From Ischnura elegans (Eukaryota > Arthropoda > Insecta > Odonata > Coenagrionidae): DNA of 64,000 bases. The translations under genes and the position numbers were made by a program. The first letter of the stretch is position 1, and the number at the start of each line of letters is the position of its first letter. Location of the stretch: the NCBI RefSeq assembly GCF_921293095.1, contig NC_060254.1, forward strand, positions 6,262,001 through 6,326,000. The letters run 5' to 3'. This document shows positions 55,195 through 64,000 of the stretch, one piece after another. Below the pieces are notes generated by a model. The model ran no database searches and had not been told where the DNA came from. It worked only from the letters and a program-made list of their open reading frames with translations.

Positions 55195-56900
55195 GCCAGA
55201 GAGGAGAAGAGAGGGCCAGCCCTTATGGCGAAAAGGATATACATTTGTTGTTGTGAATTGCTGTCGAGAGAGGGCAGTGGCGTACTCTCGCACGGGGAAG
55301 CTGACCTTGGGTCCTCTCCGTCCCTTCTTTCCCCTCAAAAACTGTTTGACGGGGGGACACTCGTGACATTCGACACCTCGGTCCGACGGGAGACGAAATC
55401 AGATCGGGCTGTGTGAGGGAGAGAGCTGTTGGGACAAAAGAAGCATGGATAGGAGGGATTTTTTTATCGCCTGGCGAGCTGCGTCTTCCACAAATCCTTC
55501 CCTCATCTCTCTGCTTGGCTCTTCCCGTTACTACTGAAAACACTTACAACATGCAGCTGTGAATAACTGTTGAAACAGTCTCATACAGTTCAAAGAATGC
55601 GGTCCGAAGGCAAGAGAGAAAAAAATTTCAGGGCACCGGGACCCCCGGTTTGATGGTTATAAGTGAAAAATGAAGCATCCTTCATTATTGAAAACTCAAA
55701 ATTATGTAATCTAACCTTGAATTAATCATCGCTTCCGCAAAACATCCATCTGTCCGAAAGTACAGATTCTTAAATTCTGAATGCTTCTCCATTCCGGGTC
55801 ATATTCCTTTAGGGTATTTTGTTCTATATTGATAAACTAAACGAATAAGCTATCAGTGAGAAAACTTCAGGGAAGTATCCAGGGATTTTTATGACATTTT
55901 AAGAGGAGATATGCACGAATATCGAATGGACGTTCAGAGGATTTCAATATAAGACAAGGTCTCAGGCGTTATTTTATGGAATTGCTTCATGTTCAATGAA
56001 ATAAAACATAGTTATTTTATTTCATTTAACTGCGGATTTTATATTCAGCAATGTGAGACTCAATGAGTCCTTTGACGAAGTTCTGCAGCCTTCCGCAATA
56101 CGGTACTGGCACCAAGGCAAATTTGAAAGATAATAACGTTTATAGTATTTTGTCGGAAGAAATAAGCCACTTTGTGAAACTTATTGGGCTCCATTAAATG
56201 AGGCAATTAAATATTATCCGCTGATAAGTTGACGCAAAAGTGGAGACAAATTTATGAAAGTAGGAATCTTTCGTTCGGAGTTTCTTATTTCAGGAATGAA
56301 GAGCATATAAAACGTAAAAGTTGGCGCACAACAACATGCGAAAAGAATTACACAAAATAGTTCACTATATCAATCCTTTTGATTAACTCAAACATTCTCC
56401 TGCGAACAGATGTTTTTTATATACGCTGAAAATAGGGTATTTTCGGGAAAATTCTAAATAAAACGATCACACACACACTCCTACAAAATATTTTTCCTCT
56501 GTAGGAAGTATTTTTTAACGTCTGAAAACATTTTACTAGTTTTCAATCGTAGGGAAAAAAGTCCCTAACAATGGAGGAAATTGAGGGCTTTACTTCGGGA
56601 AAATTATTTATAGAATACATGTCAGTGAAAGTATCTCCGGAGGGGCTCGTCAACAGGTCGTTTGCAGCTAGAACTTTGAACTTTGTGTTGCACACTGGGA
56701 ACAAATACTGTACTAACATTGAAAATCAATATTGTATTGAATAATTTGTTATCTAAGACAAACAATTAGTTTTGGCTCGTTACATTCTTCGCAAAAAGTC
56801 AATAAATATCTAAAGTACAGAACATCAAATATTTTGTAGTCTTCAATGAATGGATAACTCAAAATACTTACGCGATGGCGGTTTAAGGTTTTGGACGTTG
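55195..56900. other. No gene recognised
   Basis: A GC-rich patch at 55190-55500 directly after the piggyBac end has overlapping short frames with no family motif. The rest is AT-rich. The N-terminal half of the P-element transposase downstream might lie in 56500-56900 but could not be read. Confidence 0.35.
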
Positions 56901-56904
56901 GATT

Positions 56905-58139
56905 AAGTCCACAAAGTTTTATTTGTGATCAGAGAAGCTGAAACAGAAAAGCTCTAAAAGACTTGGTCGTCTCGTTTGAAAAACCTTATTTCGAGGTAAA
57001 AATTAGAAAAATTTATTGCATATTTGATGTGCCTCATCTAGTCAAATCTTTAAGAAATAACTTACTTACTAGTGACTTTGTAGCGGATGGAAAAATAATT
57101 TCATTCGAAAATATCCGCAGTGTTCATAAGAGCGACACTTCGAGCTCAACCAAAAGAGCGATGTGGAAATTAACGCCGGCTCATTTGTGGCCAAATACCT
57201 TTCAGAAGATGTCAGTGAAGATGGCAACTCAAATATTCAGTTTGTCCGTCGCCGCCGCAATCCGTGCGAGTTGCTCCACAGGAGAGCTGATACTATCATC
57301 AGCTACCTCTACTGCGGACTTCATTGAGATGATAAACAGCATTTTTTATTTGCTCAACTGTAAATTAAATGTCCGCCTTTGTGATAGCAATATTAAAACC
57401 AAGGACCTGCTGCATGAAGGGTATCGGATAATGAGTGGGATAACAAAAGTAGACGGAAGTCGACCTCCGTGTTTCGACGGCTTTCTTTTGTCGATAAAGT
57501 CAATTATGGCACTTTTAGAATCTAGAGAAGAGGGAGTTGCGACAGCAAAACTAAACCAAGACGCCCTGGAAAAATTTTTATCCGTGATGAGGCAGAAGGG
57601 GAGATTTAATCGCAATCCCACAGTAAAGGGATTCAGAACGAGCTACAGGCAAGTTTCAGTGCTGAAAGAAGTTTGCTGAAACCTCCTCAGATCTTCAAGC
57701 TACGACTTGGATGATAGCTACATGCTGGACATACAGAATGAGGAATGGATTAGATCCATGGAGTCATGCTCTTCAACTTTGCCTACCGATATGGAAGAAG
57801 GTGAAGAAGACACTTCAACAAACTCCTCCGAGGAGCATGTTGACGTCAAATCTGATATCGGAACGGATGTGATCACCCTCCAGGATTGCTCCGACGTATA
57901 CTTCTCAGGGTACTTGGTAAGAAGAAAGATTTTCCTGTCCCAAGTGCAAGGAAATGTTTGTACACAAGGAGGGCATGAGCGATAAGTCTCAACTCCTAAT
58001 TTTATATAAGACCTTTCCTGGCCAGAAGAATACATCTTCTGGTCTTCATTACCCATCCAGTGAATTTTTTGTTTTTACTAAAGCTGCCTTGAAAGTTTTC
58101 AAAAGAATTTTCAAAAAAATTCACATAAACAAAATGTAA
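56905..58139 (+). pseudogene. P-element-type transposase, C-terminal two thirds
   Basis: FICDQRS followed by a stop, then NRKALKDLVVSFEKPYF opens the remnant at about 56918; this is the P-element GTPase-like/catalytic region (CDQ...NR.A...LGV...KP.F). The long frame 56963-57679 continues with IFDVPHLVKSLRNNLL, typical of P and THAP9 transposases, then LNQDALEKFLSVMRQKGRFN (family form QDxLExFFxxIRxxGG.N). The part 57707-58139 has the C-terminal YFSGYLVRRK and a CPKCKEMF zinc-finger-like pair, joined by a frameshift near 57930. One in-frame stop and at least two frame breaks make it dead. The N-terminal THAP domain is not seen. No 31-bp TIRs were found. Confidence 0.8.
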
Positions 58140-61100
58140 GAAAAACTTTAATTTCTAAGTTGAAAAGAAATCTGAAATAGAAACTAGAGGGCCACACCGA
58201 CGCGAGCATTCCATTTGAATGCAAATTGCATCTATTCTGTGCATTTGACCTGCTTTTTACGTTCCCAATTTAAAAAATTGTAAATGGATGTCAGTCAGTA
58301 AACGCAAAACAGAGATAAGATAAGAATTTTGTCTCATAAATAAAAAAAGTGGTAAATATGTGTTTGTAGTAAAAAACTAAAGTTAGTACACTCTTCTTTA
58401 CACAAATCATGCTATTTTATTCTCTCCATCAAAAAACTCATTTTTTATAAAATTACTCTTTACTGAAAATATTCTCTGGAAATCTCTTGAACGACTATAA
58501 AAACGATATCGAAGGTCATCGGATTTATTTATACCAAAGAAGAAAGTAATTTTCAATGATTACAAGCTTGAACGTTTTGAGATAAGTTAGAAGACAAATT
58601 ACCTTAACATGGCAATTAATTATATTAAATAAATACTTTATTAATTTCTTAATTAGTAAATCATGGCTCCAAAATACTTGGAATCAATCATAAGCTGAAA
58701 CAGTAAAGTTAACGGTTCACTTTCTAGGATATTTGTCTTCGAATGAGGTAAAAATTCTTTGGCGCCAAAAAATTCAAGAATTAAGAATTGAGTTCGACTT
58801 ATTACGTGATAGACGGATAGATTCAGGGTGTAACTTGATGTAACTGTATTGTACTACACAAAAAACTACAGCGGCAGAGAAAAAGCTTCAAATGGTAACT
58901 CAGGTGAATAGTGGCCACAGCTCTCTGAAATATTATATACTTACTATCAAAATATGTATGGACTGTCTTGAAATATTTAATGCCCACATTGCACTAAAGA
59001 ATTTTATAAAGATGTTTTAAACGACCCACGTAAAATTGACAAAATTCAATGCGGTCAAGTAATTTTAATGTTGTTTTGAAAAAATGCAGACTAATCGAAA
59101 ATGATGGGAAGTATATGTGAGCGTGTATATGGAGTTTCTATCGGGAAAAATAGAAACCTTGTCGCAAAAATGGTTTCCTCATCTATGAAATATTAATTTT
59201 CGGATTTTTGTAGAAGTGAATGTTGTGAAAACTTATAAAGCATCCCAAACTGGTGTTATTAAAAAACAATAGGATTTAATTACCACAATATGGATACCAG
59301 AAGATCTTCTCCATACAAAGACAGAAATTCAAGATTCTTGACGCGATAAACGCAGAAGTAAAATGATAGTAAATGGAGCCTAGAACCTTGAACACTGAAA
59401 ATTGTGTTATAAATTATGATACAGCAACCGATGTTTTTAGAGTATATGTATGCAAGGACCGACAAGCTCTTCTACAGCAGACAAGTCTTCCTACAACCAA
59501 AATTGGTAAGCTTTCTTAAAAATGAAAAATAAACCTTAGCTATTCTCTCGAGAAACCCACTACTCATCCTCCGAAAACATTGTCTTCGGTCAGAATAACT
59601 CCCCAAATGAGTGAAAATAAACTTTATGTTGGGTAGCAAGGCCCCAGAATTCGAAACCACCTCATTATAAAGACCCAAGGCGAAATTCGTCGTTCCAAGC
59701 CGTCAAAATTTGCTTTATTTCCTGAATAAGTAAGTAAGTATTGAAGTTACAGCGAATCAGTATTCTCCTTTAGGGATATGTAACGAAGGAGTACATATTT
59801 CCTAGTAAGCATTGACAAAAATATCCTTTCCTGTCCGAGAATTTTCTCTCCGCGCACATGGAGGTTGCGAGAAGCTCGGCTCAGTGGCGCCGTAATATTT
59901 TTTCGTAATATCAAAACCTTGTAACTCCCTTCCAAACTGAGATAGGTAAATGATTTTTACACTAAAAATAGCTGTATAGTTTTCTTCAAATTTGATTCAC
60001 AGCATATAGGGACCTATGATGTAAGAAACGTAAGTTAGTAGGCGACTACTTTTTACCTTACAAAAATCCCAATTTTCTTGTCCTGGTGGGTGTAACATCG
60101 GTATAACAATTTTTTTCCCAATAAATTTAAAAAAAGGTGATAACCTTCAAAGAGAAAATAGTATGAAGAAATTTATGCAGAAGATTCAATTCAATACACT
60201 CAACGGTTAGGCGGCAATTGCGAGGAGAAGACAAAGTAAAAAAATACACGTTTCCAACGGAAAGTTAAGAAAATGCTTTTTTATAGCTTTTGTTATAACT
60301 TTTATTGAAAAACTATTGGTACCAATGAATGAAGCGTCTCATTCTACATTAGAAAGCATTTTTTAACTAATGCAGGGCGCAATCTTAATTTTCATGCTGT
60401 AATTGACGACTTGGAACCGCGCTCCCAGCCTTATGGAGAATAACATGGGAAACGAATCTCCATAAGAAACCATACTGTCAACTGAATGTGGAGCGCTTTA
60501 TACGAGAGTCAAATAGCCCGCGCGATTGGAGCTGTGAGCCTTAGAGCCATCTGAGCCACAGCTCCAGAACTACGTCAAAAACGCATACGCTCTGATAACA
60601 TGGGCTTGGTCCTCCTCTCCTCGGTAGCGCGGAACTCCCGTCCTCCTAGTGATAACACGCTTGGGTAATATGCAATAAAGAAATGAAAAAGCATACGGGC
60701 ATCTGACACACTCCAAGGCCAACAAAACTTAAAAGTGTGAATTTATTGATTTAACATTCTCCTTAATGACTGCAAAAAATTTAGTTTTTAAAAATTAAAT
60801 GGTATTTTTTTAAATTAAATGAACTAATAGCACAGATCAGCTTTTCAGAGATGTTATTGCTAACAGCACGCATTATCTGCATCTAGAAGTATCATTGCAA
60901 GAAAAACCCATACATCAAGGGTTTTGTCGGGGTGTAGGATGTTAAAGACTTCCGTTTCGTCAGCATTATATTACGCGGGAAATAATTCTTAAGATAATCT
61001 TCAAGGAATGGAGTCTTTTCTCCCACAGCTTCGGGTTTACACCACAGGTATCACCAGCAATTAAAAAGGGTGATAATGCTTACATGCATTACATTAGCAT

Positions 61101-61930
61101 AACCAATCTTCTGAACACTTGAAGTTCTCGATTATCAATCTATCACTGAAACACTCCACTTGGCCGTAAGCATAGCCCCTTTCCCAGTAGTTCCCAAAGA
61201 TTGAAGTGGGCAAAAGCACCCACACAAAGCTCCTTCTAACTCTTCATGTTCTGCATTCCTTGGGTGCTTTTGTTTACTTTTTAAATTGTGAAGAGAAAAT
61301 GGGAAGATAAATTAATTACACCACTCTCGTATTGCTCCATTATTTTCTTTTTCTTGCTTTGACGTGTTAGGCGTTTTTTGGCCCTGTTGCCTACCTTCAA
61401 ATACTCTCTATTCACGGAACTCACGCACGTGCATGTATGCTGTCGACTGCTTTCGGCCGCCCGAGGAACAAAAGAAGATCGAAAATTTGCGAATGTTAAT
61501 GCAATTTGTATTTTCACTGAAATGAAGTACTTATTTATCAAACAACGGTTTAGCACATGAATTTCAGACTGAGCACTCCATGTTAACTTCATTTCTAACA
61601 GATCGCCAGCAATTACAGAGATAAGCGACTCTTGGTGAAGGTTTTCCGGCGATTGAAACTCTCGCTATGGCAAGTGCCAACACCAAAAGGGCCTCTAATA
61701 AACAAATTTTTTTCACATTTTAATCATTGGGTCAATTGACGGTGCACCTGTTATTTCTCGTAATGGCAGGGGTCTCGCAATAGCCCGTACTCACTTTAAC
61801 ATGGTTCCACTGTAGATTAGACCCAAGTAGGGTGAAAATGTTGAATTTTTTAAAACAACACTTAGAGAGAGAACCAGTGGCTGCCTGATGTAACGTGACA
61901 TATTGGTCGATCACCCATTATGAAACATGC
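58140..61930. other. No gene recognised
   Basis: AT-rich sequence without family motifs. At 60515-60562 GGAGCTGTG and CACAGCTCC form an inverted repeat around a tRNA-like A-box word, possibly a SINE head. Short frames here overlap on both strands and are ignored. Confidence 0.4.
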
Positions 61931-61932
61931 TA

Positions 61933-63640
61933 CAGTAAAACCTCACCTTAACGAACTCCCGCTAAACGAAGAACTCCGTTCAACGAACAAATGCTATTGG
62001 TCCGGCCAATTGCCTATGTAAACACATTAGTGAAAAACCCCGATGAACGAACTCCTCTTTTACGAAAACTCCCGATCAACGAAATGAAATTTCGGCGCGA
62101 TCGAGTGAAATTCACCTCCCAATAACCAATTTTTCCGGTTAAATTTTTATTTTCATATGAATAATTTAATGTTCGTAGCGTTGGAGGGCAAATCAGAGAC
62201 TTCCACTGAATAAGCCAATCAGAATAGTCATTATTAACCGTAACCATAGCCTTCCGTCGTGTGTTTCCGCCGACCCCAACTCGCGGCTCGCGGCGAATTG
62301 CGAAAAATGTTAATGCTGACTTTCGTAAATAACTCAATGTCCCAATATTTACATGCTCAAAGATATGATATCTAGAGCTATGTACTTCGAACGCATTCTT
62401 TTGACGGTTGTTTAAGATACTTTACAGAATTACAACGCGTAAATTCCGAGAAGCATTTTTTTCACTGGCCGCCATCTTGGATAACTTCTTTAAAATTTAA
62501 CTAAATTACGGAAGATACAATGTGCGCGCTAGAAGATGAAAGCCAAAATTTGCATCTCTTAATTATCTTTAATATATGACTCAGTAGTTACTCTTGTTTC
62601 ATTCACATTGTTTATTTCAACATCATCTAAAAAATAGGAGAAACTTTTGCATTTACCGCAATCTTGGATAAAAAATATTCGCACTTAAGACACGAAAGCC
62701 AACATTTCCCATTGATCTAGACGTTACTTGAATTGAGTGCTTTATACTAAAGGTCAGTCTCTGTCTGTCGGCGATTGTAGGTGTTGATTTTCTCCTGAGA
62801 AAAAGGTTTGCGACGCCCGTCAATTGTTGCATGAAGAAGACGACACAGTCTAAACATGCCATGTTTAGACTGGGCCAATGGTGATGCCTCACCCCTGTGG
62901 TAGCAGCAAAAATCCATGAATGACAGCGGGATTAATTCAGCGGTGGTTGGCGGGAGTTGATGCACTCATGGGGAAAGTAGATTTCTTCCTCGATCGCTGC
63001 ACGGGCCCAAACATAGGACTAACAATAAAAAATGTGCGTGTTATTTTCTTCCCCCCAACTGCAATAGCTAAGTTGCGACCTCTCGACCGAGGGGTCATTT
63101 CTGCGGCAAAGCGGCATTACCGTCGGATTTTAGTGGAGTTTTTGGTTTGTCGAATGGATGTAAGGGATCGGCGAAATTGAAGAGGACCATTTTGCAGGTA
63201 ATGCAAGGGTTTTGCAAAGCTTGGAAGCGTGTCGCACCTGTCACCATATTTACTTATTTTGCAAAAACCGGGTTTGCAGTCAACAGCATCATTATCGTGA
63301 CTTATTTTACTTCAAGAACTCCTGCATGAGGCCTTCCAAGCTGTTTTCTTATCGGGAGTTGTCAATCCGGTTTGCAGTCAACTGCGACCACGCGATGGAG
63401 AGTGATGACGAAAGCTGTGTATCCTGGCAGGGTCTCTCAAAAGTCATGAATATTGAAGGGTCGTTTGATGAGTTCACTAGAATAGACTCAAATTTCGTAA
63501 TCCGCGAAGCCAGTGAACTGAGGGTTGCAGAATATAATTTCTCGAAAACTCAGATTTCAAAATCGTGACATATTTTACTTCGAGAACTCCTGCATAGGGC
63601 CTTTCAAGATGTTTTCTTATCGGCAGTTGTCTATCCGGAA
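61933..63640 (+). mobile_element. Tigger-type transposon, right end outside or lost
   Basis: TA|CAGTAAAACCTCACCTTAAC at 61933 is a Tigger-type left end, followed by spaced words AACGAACTCC, AACGAAGAACTCC, AACGAACAAATG and, at 62040, GAACGAACTCC. About 1 kb downstream is a Tigger transposase C-terminal part. The inverted right end was not found before the window edge. A segment of about 90 bp (63298-63388) is repeated at 63566-63640. Confidence 0.6.
62920..63568 (+). pseudogene. Tigger transposase, C-terminal part
   Basis: The frame 62920-63180 starts MTAGLIQRWLAGVDALM and runs through VDFFLDRCTGPN and VRVIFFPPTAIAKLRPLDRG to AAKRHYRRILV. This is the Tigger DDE domain end: WMTxxLFxxWL, then LLLDNCxAH (here FLDRCTG, so the catalytic region is altered), then VxVxFLPPNTTSxLQPLDQG and FKxxYRR. 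Downstream pieces AWKRVAPVTIFTYFAKTGF and, in another frame, CVSWQGLSKVMN and EFTRIDSNF follow the family's C-terminal order. At least two frameshifts lie near 63175 and 63330. Confidence 0.78.
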
Positions 63641-64000
63641 TGCGATGGAAATGATGCTAGTACAATGAATTATTTACGAAGCCCGCGACCGCAAATATTG
63701 CTATGGAGTATTTTGGATTCGACTACTATAAAGAAATGCAGCCACCCACTGAGCTTTAATGGGTCGACGAAAGTCGCACTCGCGCCGTTATGGTAGAGCG
63801 ATCTTAATTTCATGATGAAGCTATAATTGGCGCTGTTACTTAAACTTTATATTAGCAATGGTCAAATCTATCGAATTCTTAATTTTTCAGTGTAAACTTC
63901 GCGAATACATGTACTCTATTTCAAATACTGAGAATAAAGGGATGGCCTCGCACTCACCGCTACGTTGCATACATTTTTGAAAACCGATGAAAAAGCATGC

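Noticed and set aside
60515-60562. tRNA-like hairpin GGAGCTGTG...CACAGCTCC
   Set aside because: It has an A-box-like word but no B box or T arm; too weak to call an RNA gene.

Overview
The window looks like AT-rich euchromatin of an insect or another arthropod. It has long introns with GT/AG boundaries, AATAAA poly(A) signals and a His/Pro/Gln-rich Cyclin T-like gene. Between the genes lies a dense layer of decayed transposons of typical arthropod families: Ty1/copia, Tigger/pogo, piggyBac, P element, hAT, Penelope-like, TIR miniature elements (MITEs) and tRNA-derived SINEs. Nothing in it is bacterial or archaeal: there are no operons, Shine-Dalgarno sites or CRISPR arrays. Most open frames are short and are shadows or transposon debris.

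Layout. 1-5950: no gene seen; it holds one copy of a dispersed repeat family (3553-4484). 5955-7938: the 3' half of a copia retrotransposon, split by a 651-bp MITE; the same MITE recurs at 18816-19476 and 25571-26222. 7939-9492 and 11860-13414: a 1.55-kb direct duplication carrying the last exons of an unrecognised minus-strand gene, intact in copy 1 and with a nonsense codon in copy 2. Between the copies lies a GC-rich island with a 118-codon frame (probable myristoyl/palmitoyl N-terminus, acidic) that contains a perfect 20-bp-arm hairpin, followed by a SINE. 13415-28780: transposon remnants, including several small TIR elements (one hAT-like MITE with an exact 8-bp target duplication), a 17-bp minisatellite and a Penelope-like remnant with a possible hammerhead motif.

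28780-48998 (minus strand): the 3' part of a probable Cyclin T gene, the regulatory subunit of P-TEFb. Two large exons (48998-47440 and 36913-35363) join in phase across a 10.5-kb intron and are followed by a candidate 6.6-kb 3' UTR. The intron is a nest of DNA transposons: a pogo-like element sits inside a Tigger element, with an inverted Tigger end, an uncharacterised DGxxGQYKN-family remnant and more Tigger-type ends beside it. The cyclin-box exons are not seen in the window and should lie further upstream.

48999-64000: probably upstream intron or intergenic DNA, holding an hAT-like MITE, a SINE, a piggyBac element, a P-element transposase pseudogene and the start of another Tigger element that runs to the right edge.

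The host loci that look functional are the Cyclin T-like gene, the unknown gene ending at 8670 and possibly the 118-codon frame. No coherent new multi-gene system was found. The most interesting material is the nested transposon architecture, the TIRs built from repeated short words, the duplicated gene end and the hairpin-containing acylated frame.
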